Assembly (NCBI GenBank): GCA_964236735.1
Contig: CAXSFM010000003.1
Location: 124,001 to 188,000 of the forward strand
DNA length: 64,000 bases
Source of the DNA: JAIVJG01 sp964236735
GTDB taxonomy: Bacteria > Acidobacteriota > Blastocatellia > Pyrinomonadales > Pyrinomonadaceae
Reading direction: 5' to 3'
A program made the translations under genes and the position numbers. Position 1 is the stretch's first letter, and each line of letters starts with the position of its first letter. The notes under the pieces are model-generated. The model was not told where the DNA came from, made no database searches, and saw only the letters and a program-made list of their open reading frames with translations. Positions 18,781 through 27,667 of the stretch are shown here, piece by piece.

Positions 18781-20748
18781 ATGATACGTCACGACACACG
18801 CCGGCACGCGCGCTCTCTGATGTTTACGCTGATTCTCTCGCACGCGCTGTTTGCCATGCCCGTTCCGGCGCGACAGGAGCGTCAACGCGGCGAAGGGTTC
18901 ACGCCGGATGCGACCGCTACGGCGACGCCCGACATCAGCTATACCGTCTCGATGCCGCGCCCCTTCACGCACCTGCTGGAAGTCGAAATGCGCCTGCGCT
19001 GGAACGCGACGAGCAATGGCGTTGTGCCGGCGAGCGTTGACCTCGTGATGCCGGTGTGGACGCCCGGCTCTTATCTCATCCGCGAGTTCGAGCGCAACGT
19101 GCAGGACTTCGAGGCGAGCGATGGACGCGACGACGGCGGCGGCGGGCGCGCTCTTGCGTGGCGCAAGACGAACAAGAACACCTGGCGCGTGGAGACGGCG
19201 GGCGCGAACGTACTCGTCGCGCGTTACAAGGTTTATGCCAACGAGTTGTCCGTGCGTACCAATGAGCTGAACGACGGGCACGCTTTCTGGAACAACGCCG
19301 CGACGCTGATGTACCCGGACGGGCATTTGAGCACGCCCTCGACTCTGCGCGTCGTGCCGTTCAAAGACTGGAAGATTGCGACGGGTCTGCCCGCCGTCAA
19401 CAATCAGCCCGACACTTTCCGCGCCGAAAATTTCGACGTGCTCTACGACTCGCCGTTTCTCGTCAGTGATTTTCGCGTCCTACCCTTTGAAGTGCGCGGC
19501 GTGCCGCATCGCATCGTGATTGACGGCGAAGGCAACTACGACGCCGAACGCCTGCGCCGCGATGTGCAAAAAATCGTCGAGACCGAGACGGCGACGATGC
19601 GCGAGATCGCCTACCACGACTACACGTTTTTGCTCATCCTTGCCGCGACGGGCGGCGGCGGACTCGAACATCTCAACTCGACCGCGCTCGTCTATAAACG
19701 CTTCGGCTTTCGTCCCGACGCCGACTATCGAAGTTTCCTGACGCTCGCCGCGCACGAGTATTTTCACAACTACAACGTCAAACGCATTCGCCCCGACGCG
19801 CTCGGCCCCTTCGACTACACGCGCGAAAATTACACGCGCCTGCTGTGGGTCGCCGAAGGCATCACGAGCTACTACGAAAACATTTTCGTGCGCCGCGCAG
19901 GGCTGATGTCCGAGAAAGAATATCTCGACACGCTCGCCAAGAGCATTCAAAAATTACAGGAGACGCCCGGACGCGCGGAGGTGAGCGTTGAAGAATCGAG
20001 CTTCGATGCGTGGATTAAATATTATCGCCCGGACGAAAATTCGGTTAACTCGTCCGTCTCTTATTATGAGAAGGGTGCGATTCTCGGCGCGCTGCTCGAC
20101 CTTGAAATTCGCCGTCGCTCAGGCGGCGCGCGTTCGCTCGACGATGTGATGCGCTCTCTCTTCACGGAGTTCTTCAAACGAAAGCTCAACTACACGCCGG
20201 AAGATTTTCAGCGCGCGGCGGAAGCGGCGGCGGGCGCGAGCCTCGAAGATTTTTTCCGGCGCTTCGTGCGCGGGCGCGAGGAACTCGATTACAACGCTGC
20301 GCTCGCCTTCGTCGGCCTGCAACTCGACACGCAGAGTGACGCGGCGGGCAAGACGCCCGTCGAAAAAGCATTTCTCGGCGCGACGTATGCGAAAGACGGC
20401 GAGCAGGTTGTCGGCAAGACGGTGGCGACGGGCGCGCTCGTCGTCAAGACCATTCCACAGGGCACGCCCGCTTACGAGCAGGGCTTGAACGCAGGCGATC
20501 AGATCATCGCCGTTGACGGCGTGCGCGCGACGTTGCTCGAATTTCTCAACGCACGCCTCGAAGACAAACGTCCCGGCGACACCGTCGCACTGACAATTTT
20601 TCGCGGCGACGGACTCCGCACGCTGCAACTCAAACTCGGCGGGCGCGCGAGCGTCGCTTATCGCATCGTGCCCGTCAAACAAACGAACGCGGAGCAAATG
20701 AAAAATTATCAGGACTGGCTGGGCGCGCCGCCTCTGAAAACGAAATAG
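18781..20748 (+). CDS. Secreted M61 family peptidase with PDZ domain
   Basis: Glycyl aminopeptidase-like metallopeptidase of 655 residues. A signal peptide (MFTLILSHALFAMPVPA) precedes a beta-rich N-terminal domain. The zinc site HEYFH lies near residue 324 in LAAHEYFHNYNVKRIRP, with the third ligand in WVAEGITSYYEN. Residues about 545-635 form a PDZ domain (GTPAYEQGLNAGDQIIAVDG), standard for M61. The start at 18781 has AAGGAAG upstream. First gene of a plus-strand run followed 13 bases later by the SDR gene. The natural substrates are not known. Confidence 0.92.
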   Translation: MIRHDTRRHARSLMFTLILSHALFAMPVPARQERQRGEGFTPDATATATPDISYTVSMPRPFTHLLEVEMRLRWNATSNGVVPASVDLVMPVWTPGSYLIREFERNVQDFEASDGRDDGGGGRALAWRKTNKNTWRVETAGANVLVARYKVYANELSVRTNELNDGHAFWNNAATLMYPDGHLSTPSTLRVVPFKDWKIATGLPAVNNQPDTFRAENFDVLYDSPFLVSDFRVLPFEVRGVPHRIVIDGEGNYDAERLRRDVQKIVETETATMREIAYHDYTFLLILAATGGGGLEHLNSTALVYKRFGFRPDADYRSFLTLAAHEYFHNYNVKRIRPDALGPFDYTRENYTRLLWVAEGITSYYENIFVRRAGLMSEKEYLDTLAKSIQKLQETPGRAEVSVEESSFDAWIKYYRPDENSVNSSVSYYEKGAILGALLDLEIRRRSGGARSLDDVMRSLFTEFFKRKLNYTPEDFQRAAEAAAGASLEDFFRRFVRGREELDYNAALAFVGLQLDTQSDAAGKTPVEKAFLGATYAKDGEQVVGKTVATGALVVKTIPQGTPAYEQGLNAGDQIIAVDGVRATLLEFLNARLEDKRPGDTVALTIFRGDGLRTLQLKLGGRASVAYRIVPVKQTNAEQMKNYQDWLGAPPLKTK

Positions 20749-20761
20749 TTTGGAAGAGCTG

Positions 20762-21505
20762 ATGAAAGTTAAGAAGCGTGTGGCGATTGTGACGGGCGCG
20801 GCGTCGGGCATCGGTCTGGCGTGCGCGTTGGAGTTGGCGCGCGGCGGCGCGGATGTCTGTGTCGTTGACATCGCGCGCGAAGAGTTGATGTTTGAAGCGT
20901 CGAAGATGTTGAGAGAGGCGGGAGCGCGCGTCGAGAGTTTCAGCGCGGACGTGTGCGACTTCGAGCGCGCGGGGCAGGTCGTGGCGGAGACTGTCGAGCG
21001 TCTGGGCGGACTGGACATTCTCGTCAACGCGGCGGGCGTGACGGACGACGCGCCTCTGTGGGTGATGAGCGAGGCGCAGTGGGATCGCGTGCTCGACATC
21101 AATCTCAAGGGGACGTTCAACTATGTTCGCGCAGCGGCGCGCGTGTTCCGCAAGCAGTGCGCGGGGAAGATCGTCAACGTCTCTTCAATTGAGGCGCGGC
21201 GCGGGCGTTTCGGTCTCGCGAACTACGCGGCGTCAAAGGCCGGCGTCAACGCTTTGACCGCGTCGGCGGCTGCCGAGTTGGGACGATACGGCGTCAACGT
21301 CAACGCCGTCGCGCCCGGCTTCACGCGCACGGCGATGATCGCCTCGCTGCCGGAGAGTGTGTTAGAAGAAGCGGCGCGCGAGTCTGTGCTCGGTCGCATC
21401 GCGGAGCCGGAAGACATCGCGCGCGTCGTCCGGTTTCTCTGCTCCGAAGATGCGCGCCACATCACGGGCGAAGTGATTCGCGTGGACGGCGGCCAGCTTC
21501 TTTGA
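20762..21505 (+). CDS. Short-chain dehydrogenase/reductase, FabG-like
   Basis: Rossmann-fold oxidoreductase of 247 residues. The cofactor loop TGAASGIG, the NAAG motif, the catalytic Ser in IVNVSSIEA and the YAASK pair near residue 154 are all present. The C-terminus DARHITGEVIRVDGG is typical of 3-oxoacyl-ACP reductases and 3-hydroxyacyl-CoA dehydrogenases. An Asp in VDIARE after the second strand suggests NAD(H). The ATG at 20762, with GGAAGAG upstream, is preferred over an in-frame TTG at 20750. Placed before an enoyl-CoA hydratase gene, it may share an acyl-CoA pathway with it. Confidence 0.9.
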   Translation: MKVKKRVAIVTGAASGIGLACALELARGGADVCVVDIAREELMFEASKMLREAGARVESFSADVCDFERAGQVVAETVERLGGLDILVNAAGVTDDAPLWVMSEAQWDRVLDINLKGTFNYVRAAARVFRKQCAGKIVNVSSIEARRGRFGLANYAASKAGVNALTASAAAELGRYGVNVNAVAPGFTRTAMIASLPESVLEEAARESVLGRIAEPEDIARVVRFLCSEDARHITGEVIRVDGGQLL

Positions 21506-21554
21506 TGTCCGAACGGCGCAGCTTATTTGAGAGACGAAGCACGAAAGGCGAAGC

Positions 21555-22334
21555 ATGATTGAAAATTATCAAAGCATCAGATTCCGTGTCGAAGACCGCG
21601 TCGCACGCATCACGTTCGCCCGCCCGCCGCTCAACATTTTCAACATCGCCATGATGCGCGAGATAGACCACGCGCTGACCGAGTGCATGAGTCTGCACGA
21701 TGTGGTCGCCGTCGTCTTCGATGCCGCAACCGGCTCGCGCGCCTTCAGCGCGGGCGTCGCCGTCGAGGAACATGCGTCGGAGACGATCTACCAGATGCTC
21801 GAAGCCTTTCACAACATTTTCCGCACGCTGGAGCAGATGGCGAAACCGACGCTCGCCGTCGTCGAGGGCGCGGCGCTCGGCGGCGGCTGCGAACTCATCG
21901 CGGGCTGCGACATCGTCATCTCCGGCACGGGCGCGCATTACGGGCAGCCGGAAATCAAGCTCGGAGTTTTTCCGCCCGTCGCCGTCGTTCTGCTGCCGCG
22001 CGTGGTCGGCGAGCGTAGGGCGCGCGAACTAATCCTGACCGGCGATTTGATTGACGCGCGCGAGGCTCTGCGTGTCGGCCTCGTCAACTACGTCGTCGAA
22101 GCGAAGCAACTCGAAGCGAAGTTGCAGGAGATACTCGCGCGGCTGCGCGAGCTATCCGCGCCCGCCCTCGAAGCGACGCGACGCGCGCTCGACCTCGCGC
22201 GCGGGCGTTCATTCACGGACGCGCTTGAACGTGTCGAAGACATTTACCTCAACGATTTGATGAAGACCACAGACGCGCACGAAGGCGTCGCGGCCTTCAT
22301 GGAGAAGCGCAAGCCCGCTTGGAAAAACAGGTGA
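21555..22334 (+). CDS. Enoyl-CoA hydratase/isomerase family protein
   Basis: Crotonase-fold enzyme of 259 residues. The CoA oxyanion region is ARPPLNIFN and FSAGVAVEEH, and the second oxyanion glycine lies in EGAALGGGCELI. The FSAGV-VxxH sequence and the C-terminal HEGVAAFMEKRKPAW resemble cyclohexa-1,5-diene-1-carbonyl-CoA hydratase-like proteins, where the active site differs from that of the fatty-acid hydratases (the usual Glu pair is not clearly seen; PEIKLGVFPP is at the second position). It follows the SDR gene by 49 bases and probably belongs to the same unit. A role in aromatic degradation is not supported by other genes here. Confidence 0.88.
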   Translation: MIENYQSIRFRVEDRVARITFARPPLNIFNIAMMREIDHALTECMSLHDVVAVVFDAATGSRAFSAGVAVEEHASETIYQMLEAFHNIFRTLEQMAKPTLAVVEGAALGGGCELIAGCDIVISGTGAHYGQPEIKLGVFPPVAVVLLPRVVGERRARELILTGDLIDAREALRVGLVNYVVEAKQLEAKLQEILARLRELSAPALEATRRALDLARGRSFTDALERVEDIYLNDLMKTTDAHEGVAAFMEKRKPAWKNR

Positions 22335-22355
22335 AGGTGGCGGAGGACAGAAGAC

Positions 22356-23711
22356 ATGAAACGGTTGATGCGAATGTGTGTGATGAGATTGAAAGGTCGT
22401 GCGGCGGCGATGACGCTCATCGCGCTGCTCGCATCCATGTGCCTGTTGTTGCTGCTGTCGTCGTCGGGTTGTCGCGTCGCGGAGAATGCGTTGAGCGTCA
22501 GCCCTCGTTCGCTGCGAGACGTGCCGGCGGAGCGTCTGGCGTTTCACTTCGAGCCGGATGTGGCGGCGGAAAATTTGCCGGAGACGTTGAAGAAAGAAGA
22601 GACGGACGCGCCGCTCGCCACCATCAAGACGGAGTTCGAGACGCACCGGCAGACGGACGCGCTGCTGCGGACGGTCGTCTCGCCCGAAGGCCAGCGCGCG
22701 CTCGCGCTCTACGCGACGAGCGAATCGGAGAAGTACGATTATCGCGTTGACGTCTATGCGTCCGAAGGCATGTTCATCCGCAACGTGATGCCCGCCGACA
22801 TGATCGGCGCATTCGCTTCCGAAGCCGCGTGGTCGCCCGACGGCCAGCGCATCGCTTTCATCGCCGTCAAAAATCCTGCGGCACAGGCCAGCCCGACTCC
22901 TCCCGGAGACATCGCGCCCGCGCCCGACATTCCGCCGCCCGCGACGGGCGCGCCCGGCGAAACCGCGACGCCGGAGACGACGCCGACCGTCGCGCCGCTC
23001 ATTCAGTCCGTGCCCGTCTTCAGCACCGAGCAGATTTACGTCGCCGACCGCGACGGCTTCCAACTCAAGCCGCTCACGACCAGACAGGGTCTAATTTATT
23101 TTCAACTCGCGTGGTCGCCCGACAACAATCAACTCGCCGCGCTCGCCTGCAAAGAGGACGAGTGGAACGCGCGCAAGGCTGAGGGCAAGCCGCCCGCCGG
23201 ACGCCCGCGCCTCATCACGCTCGATGGAAAAGAACGCCTGCTCGATGATCGCCTGACGGATGTCGCGCCCGTCTGGTCGCCCGACGGCGCAAAGGTTGCG
23301 ACGGCGTTCGACTACGACGTGACCGTCTATGACGCGAGCGGCGGCACGCCGACCGGCGCGAGTCTTCCACTGCGCGAGCCTCTGTATAATTCTTCCATCG
23401 TCTATGACGAGCAGGTGTTGGCGCGCAAAGCGGCGGCGGCGGACGCGAATCCCACACCGTCGTCAAAGAAGAAAAGCGATACGCCCTCCAACAATGCGGC
23501 GGCGACGGTCACGACGACGAACAACGCGACGGGCGAGCGCGTCGTTAATTCTTTCAATCCGTTCGTGCGTCTGGAATGGGTCGAGCCGGAGACGATTTTC
23601 GCGCAGACGGCCTTCGTGCGTTTTTATCGCAACGAGCCTGTGCCGATTACGACCTACCCGCGCTGGCACGTCCTTAAACTTTCGCCACAGGCGACGTTCA
23701 TCAAGGGATGA
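22356..23711 (+). CDS. Lipoprotein with TolB-like beta-propeller repeats
   Basis: Predicted exported lipoprotein of 451 residues. A long hydrophobic signal ends in a lipobox-like LLLSSSGC at about residue 39. The body has repeated WSPDGQRIAF, WSPDNNQLAAL and WSPDGAKVATA motifs, typical of PD40/TolB propeller blades. A Pro/Thr-rich linker (residues about 185-220) and an Asn/Thr/Ser-rich linker near 370-400 break the propeller. No enzyme motif is seen. It ends the plus-strand run and is convergent with the DUF2339 gene. Function unknown. Confidence 0.78.
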   Translation: MKRLMRMCVMRLKGRAAAMTLIALLASMCLLLLLSSSGCRVAENALSVSPRSLRDVPAERLAFHFEPDVAAENLPETLKKEETDAPLATIKTEFETHRQTDALLRTVVSPEGQRALALYATSESEKYDYRVDVYASEGMFIRNVMPADMIGAFASEAAWSPDGQRIAFIAVKNPAAQASPTPPGDIAPAPDIPPPATGAPGETATPETTPTVAPLIQSVPVFSTEQIYVADRDGFQLKPLTTRQGLIYFQLAWSPDNNQLAALACKEDEWNARKAEGKPPAGRPRLITLDGKERLLDDRLTDVAPVWSPDGAKVATAFDYDVTVYDASGGTPTGASLPLREPLYNSSIVYDEQVLARKAAAADANPTPSSKKKSDTPSNNAAATVTTTNNATGERVVNSFNPFVRLEWVEPETIFAQTAFVRFYRNEPVPITTYPRWHVLKLSPQATFIKG

Positions 23712-23789
23712 GGACAATTCATCAGACCTCACGTTGCAGAGAGAAAGCCGCTACGTCAAAGCCTTAAAGATTCACACGTCAACTTAAAC

Positions 23790-26321
23790 TCATGTTTCTT
23801 CGGCGTCCGCCTCTTGTTGCGGTTGTTGCGGCTGGCTGCGCTGGTAGAGGTACGAGACGGCGAGCAGAATCATGCCGAGGACGATAAAGGCGATGATGCG
23901 ATAGATGCGGTCGAGCGATGAGAGGTCTATCAGGAAGACTTTGAGCGTCGTCAGTCCCAACAATATCAAAGCCAGCAGGCGCGAGAGGCGGTCGCGTCGC
24001 AGGCGTCCGAAGACGAAGAGCGCGCCGCCGTAAGCCGCCCAGATGACCGAGAGCGAAAGCTGCTTGGCGAGTTCGAGGTCATGCAGTCCCGCCGCTTCTT
24101 TCAACCCCGATGAGATTTGCGATTGGAAATAGCCGCTCGCCTCCGCGCTCAGGGCGAGAATGAGCAGCGTGTGCGCGATGATGACGAGGATGGGCACAAG
24201 CGTCCGCTCATCTTCACCGAGCCGCGCGTTGTTGTCGTCTTCGCGCCGGTAAAGTCGCACGGCGTAAGCATAGGCTGCGACGAGCAGTGCGAAGGCGACG
24301 AAGGTCTGGTTGAGAAGCGGCGTGTGCCACGGCGCGGCGTAAAACGTTAGGTCAAGCGCGAGCGCCTTGATCGTCGCCAGAACTATCAGCGCGAGCGCGC
24401 CATAGCGCAGCAGTTTCAAATTCTTACGAACGCCAAGCGCGAGCGCCGTCGCGCCGTAGAAAGTCCAGAGCGCGGAGAGGGAAAACTGTCTCGTGTTTTC
24501 CAGATGCCCGTTGAGAAAGTTGTCCGGCTCGCCCGCGCCCGCCGCCAGTTTTTTCGCTTCGAAATAATCGTTGATGTCGAGCGTCAAAAGCGTCAGTGCG
24601 AGCGCGTTGGCGGCGAGCAGATGAAACGCGCTGAGCGTCGAGCGATCTTCTTCACTGAGGCTGCTGACCGCCGTCGTCTCGCCATCCGTGCGACGACGAT
24701 AAAGCCACGCGCACGCGGCGAGCGAAGCGACGAGCACAGCGCACGAGAGCGCGCGGCGATTGAGTAGCGGGACGAAGGCCACGGCTGCGTCGCTCCGCAA
24801 ACCGAAGTCGGACACGTCCGAGCCAAACCAGTGCAAGACGGCGCATGTGAAGACGAAGAGCGCAAAGTGTCTGGGCGCGCTCTCGCCGGAGCGCAGGCCA
24901 ATCCACGTCAGCATCAAAGCCTCGACCGCCCACGCCATCGTGATCCAGTGTTGTTCGAGTTGAATCGCGAGCGCGATGGTGAAGAAAGTGGCCGCCGCTC
25001 CGACGTAGCTATATTTGAGCAGGCGGTCGGCGCGATGCTCCCGCCACGTCAAATAAAACAGCGCGACGAAAAAAGCCGAGACGACCAGCGCGAGCGACGC
25101 GGGCAGCACGCGCCGGTAGAGTTCCGTTTGGAGCAGCGCGTAAGTGAGGCCGTAGGAAAAGCTGGCGTTGGCGATGATGAGCGTGATGTCGAGCCAGCCC
25201 GCGAGCCTGCGCCGCAGAATGTTATGGACGACGGCGAGCGCGGAGTAGAGCGCGAAAAAGAGCGCGAGGAAGAAAAGCGTCAGCAATAGTTTTTCGCGCG
25301 CGTAGTATTCCGTCATCCACGCGCCGAAGGTCAGCGCCGTCGCGATGAACGAGAGATGGTTGAGGCTGCGCCACTGTTTGAAGTAGGCGAGCGCGAGCAC
25401 GCCCGCGTCGAGCAGCGCGACGTAGGTGAAGAGTCCGACCTCGTTGTCGTGCCCCGAAGAGAGCAGGATGGGCGTCAGAAAACCGCCGAGCAAAGCGAGC
25501 ACGGCGATGGCGAGCGCGTCGAGCCGCACGGAGAGCAGGACGGCTGCGGTCGTCACGAGCGCCATCAAACCAAACGCCGGAGTTTGCGCGATGAGATGAT
25601 AAAAGTCGTAGGCCGCGTAAATCGAGAGATACAAAATGAGAATGCCGCCGCCCGAAATAACGTAGGCGTATTGACGCAAATTCTTCACGCGCAGACGCTC
25701 GCCCGCGAAGAGAATCGCCGTGCCCGCCGCGCCGCCGAGCGAGACGCGCGCCAGCGGGCCGATCCATTCCTTGTCGAAGGCGAGTTTGAGAAAGAAGGCG
25801 ACGCCGAAAGTGAGCGCGATGATACCGATCCAACTGAACCAGCTTCCGCCGACGAGCGTTTCCAGATCGCGCTTCTCTTTCGTCGTCGCATCGTGAAGCT
25901 GTCCCGCCTTTGCGTCGTCAGTTCGCCCCGTCGTCGCGTCGCGTTGAGGAATAGAAGTTGACGGCGCGCTCGCATGCGCCTGTGCGGCATTGAGCGTTGA
26001 CGAGTCCGGCGGCGTTGAAGATGCGAGAGGCGGGACGACCTGCGCGGCAGCTTCGTCATTTGCCACGCTCTTAAGAGAGTCGGGGGTGTGCGCGAGCGAT
26101 GGCGAGGCGTGCGTCGCATCGCGCCGGTTCAAGTTGATTGATTCGTCTCGATGCGGCGCGGCGCGCGTCTCGTCGCGTTCCCAAGCGGTGCGCGCGGCGA
26201 GGTATTGCTCGATGTGGTGAAGGCGTTGCGTGTTCTGCCTCAGCGCCTGCTCCAGAAAGTCGAGCCGCTCGACGAGTTGCGAGAGAGTTTCGCGCGACAG
26301 GTTGTTGTCGTCTTCTGCCAT
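23790..26321 (-). CDS. DUF2339 polytopic membrane protein
   Basis: Protein of 843 residues. The N-terminus is a short coiled coil (SQLVERLDFLEQALRQNTQRL), then a Thr/Ala/Ser-rich disordered linker to about residue 155, then WFSWIGIIALTFGVAFFLKLAFDKEWIGP, quoted in part, which opens a membrane domain with some twenty hydrophobic segments. The coiled coil, linker and first-membrane pattern, together with ERLRVKNLRQYAYVISGGG-type loops, define DUF2339. The C-terminus is Gln-rich. Function is unknown throughout the family. It is convergent with the lipoprotein gene and head-to-tail with the GntR gene. Confidence 0.88.
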   Translation of the reverse strand: MAEDDNNLSRETLSQLVERLDFLEQALRQNTQRLHHIEQYLAARTAWERDETRAAPHRDESINLNRRDATHASPSLAHTPDSLKSVANDEAAAQVVPPLASSTPPDSSTLNAAQAHASAPSTSIPQRDATTGRTDDAKAGQLHDATTKEKRDLETLVGGSWFSWIGIIALTFGVAFFLKLAFDKEWIGPLARVSLGGAAGTAILFAGERLRVKNLRQYAYVISGGGILILYLSIYAAYDFYHLIAQTPAFGLMALVTTAAVLLSVRLDALAIAVLALLGGFLTPILLSSGHDNEVGLFTYVALLDAGVLALAYFKQWRSLNHLSFIATALTFGAWMTEYYAREKLLLTLFFLALFFALYSALAVVHNILRRRLAGWLDITLIIANASFSYGLTYALLQTELYRRVLPASLALVVSAFFVALFYLTWREHRADRLLKYSYVGAAATFFTIALAIQLEQHWITMAWAVEALMLTWIGLRSGESAPRHFALFVFTCAVLHWFGSDVSDFGLRSDAAVAFVPLLNRRALSCAVLVASLAACAWLYRRRTDGETTAVSSLSEEDRSTLSAFHLLAANALALTLLTLDINDYFEAKKLAAGAGEPDNFLNGHLENTRQFSLSALWTFYGATALALGVRKNLKLLRYGALALIVLATIKALALDLTFYAAPWHTPLLNQTFVAFALLVAAYAYAVRLYRREDDNNARLGEDERTLVPILVIIAHTLLILALSAEASGYFQSQISSGLKEAAGLHDLELAKQLSLSVIWAAYGGALFVFGRLRRDRLSRLLALILLGLTTLKVFLIDLSSLDRIYRIIAFIVLGMILLAVSYLYQRSQPQQPQQEADAEET

Positions 26322-26459
26322 AGTTTCTCCGAAGGCTTACCGAATGCTGCACGCATCAACAACGACAGGGATGAATCCTAAGCGCGCCCATCGTCACACA
26401 TCATAGAGCATCTCGCGTCGAAAGCGGCTCACGACCCGGACGGGCGACCGTTTCAAATT

Positions 26460-27437
26460 TCAACTTGTCAGAAATTGTTCGACGAAGCGACGCAGTTCCG
26501 CAAGCGACGAGTCGCTGATGATGCGGAAGACGCGCGCGTCGCAATTTGTCGGAAGCGCGCGGGCGGTGAGCGTATCGGTGATGACGAATGCGCTCGTGAC
26601 GAGTCCTCTCTCCCAACCGTCGGTGCGCGCGTCGCGGAAGCTCAAGGCCGAAGCGTCAACGCCCGCCGCGATGAGGACGACGCGCGCCCATTCGAGAAAC
26701 TTCGGCCAGCGCGAGACGACGGAGATGAGCGCGTCCGGCGCGGGCACGCTCTGGCCTTGCAGCGATTCGGCAACCGAGCGCGCGTGGATGAGAAGAAGCG
26801 TCGTGCCCGACGGTAAAATCGCGCGCAACTCTTCCGCTTGCGCGTAGAGCGCGACGACGGCAGCGCCGGCCAGCAGCAGATGCGCGCCGCTGTCGTCACC
26901 TTCGTTGACATCTCCACCGTCGTCGCGCGCAAATTCTTCCGGCGCGGCGGCGCGCACGGGATACTTCGTCGCCGCTTCGATCTCAGCCAATAGAATCTCG
27001 CGCAAGCCCGCGTCCGGCTCGACGACGAGAAAGTGGTCGGGCGTCTGTAGTTCGAGCCAACGCTTGATGCGCGTCTGAATTTCATTGAGCGTGAACCCTC
27101 GCGCGCGCGCGTAGTTGAGGAAGGTGGAGATGAGCGCGTCGAGTCCGGGCGGCGCGGAGTGTTGCGTGTTCGTTGTCGCGGACGCTGTCGCGTCGTCCGC
27201 GAAGCCGCGCACATAGACGCCGCTGCCTTTGCGAAACTCCAGCCAGCCGCGCCGCTCAAGGTCTCTGTAAGCCGCGCTCACCGTGTTGGAATGAATCTGA
27301 AAGCGTCGCGCCAATTCGCGCGTCGAAGGCAGGCGTTGTCCCGGCTTGAGATCGTCACTGATGACGCCGAGCATGACCTGCCGGACGAGTTGCTCGCGCA
27401 GTGGAACTTCGCTGTTTTTCGAGAGCCAGAGACGCAT
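26460..27437 (-). CDS. GntR family transcriptional regulator
   Basis: DNA-binding regulator of 325 residues. The winged helix occupies residues 1-75: PLREQLVRQVMLGVISDDLKPGQRLPSTRELARRF-type sequence (key part LKPGQRLPSTRELAR), recognition helix HSNTVSAAYRDLERRG and wing FRKGSGVYV. The remaining 245 residues are not an aminotransferase-like domain (no cofactor lysine), not FadR or UTRA; alternating strands and helices (LLLAGAAVVALYAQ, VVLIAAGVD) suggest a periplasmic-binding-protein-like effector domain. The ligand is unknown. Target genes may include the DUF2339 gene downstream, 138 bases away. Confidence 0.88.
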   Translation of the reverse strand: MRLWLSKNSEVPLREQLVRQVMLGVISDDLKPGQRLPSTRELARRFQIHSNTVSAAYRDLERRGWLEFRKGSGVYVRGFADDATASATTNTQHSAPPGLDALISTFLNYARARGFTLNEIQTRIKRWLELQTPDHFLVVEPDAGLREILLAEIEAATKYPVRAAAPEEFARDDGGDVNEGDDSGAHLLLAGAAVVALYAQAEELRAILPSGTTLLLIHARSVAESLQGQSVPAPDALISVVSRWPKFLEWARVVLIAAGVDASALSFRDARTDGWERGLVTSAFVITDTLTARALPTNCDARVFRIISDSSLAELRRFVEQFLTS

Positions 27438-27443
27438 AAAAAA

Positions 27444-27529
27444 AGTGACGAGTGATGAGTGACAAGTGACGAGCGAAAGACAGGTTTTCCTTCTTCCTGC
27501 TCGTCACTTGTCACTCATCACTCGTCACT
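27444..27529. repeat. Perfect 31-bp inverted repeat of iterated GTGACGA-type words
   Basis: Arms 27444-27474 and 27499-27529 are perfectly complementary with a 24-base loop. The arm is five repeats of seven- to eight-base words of the type GTGA(C/T)GA. It lies just upstream of the GntR start codon (27437) and could block or terminate read-through. No poly-T follows, so it is not a standard terminator. Confidence 0.9.
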
Positions 27530-27543
27530 GCTTTTGCTCTGAG

Positions 27544-27667
27544 TCAGCGTTTCTTTTTGCCCGCGCCGGTCAGAGTTTCAATGACGCCGGCGACTGTGCG
27601 CGCGACGCGCCCGACAGTGCGTCCGGCTGTTTCGGCGACTTTCACGGCGAGGTCTTTTTCACCGTAA
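27544..27667 (-). other. Possible out-of-frame C-terminal tail of the Gly/Ser/Lys protein
   Basis: After the stop at 27668-27670 the next frame reads SYGEKDLAVKVAETAGR and then TVGRVARTVAGVIETL, ending GAGKKKR at 27544. It looks like an amphipathic helix with a basic end, and unlike random shadow sequence. A +1 shift at the stop would join it to the upstream protein. The frame has no good start of its own: its first in-frame Met (27771) is inside the upstream gene. An indel error, a natural frameshift mutation or programmed frameshifting are all possible. Confidence 0.4.

Noticed and set aside
27444..27529. Possible CRISPR or tandem satellite from the iterated words
   Set aside because: Units are 6-8 bases, with no spacers of constant length; the pattern is one hairpin per site and no cas gene is present.
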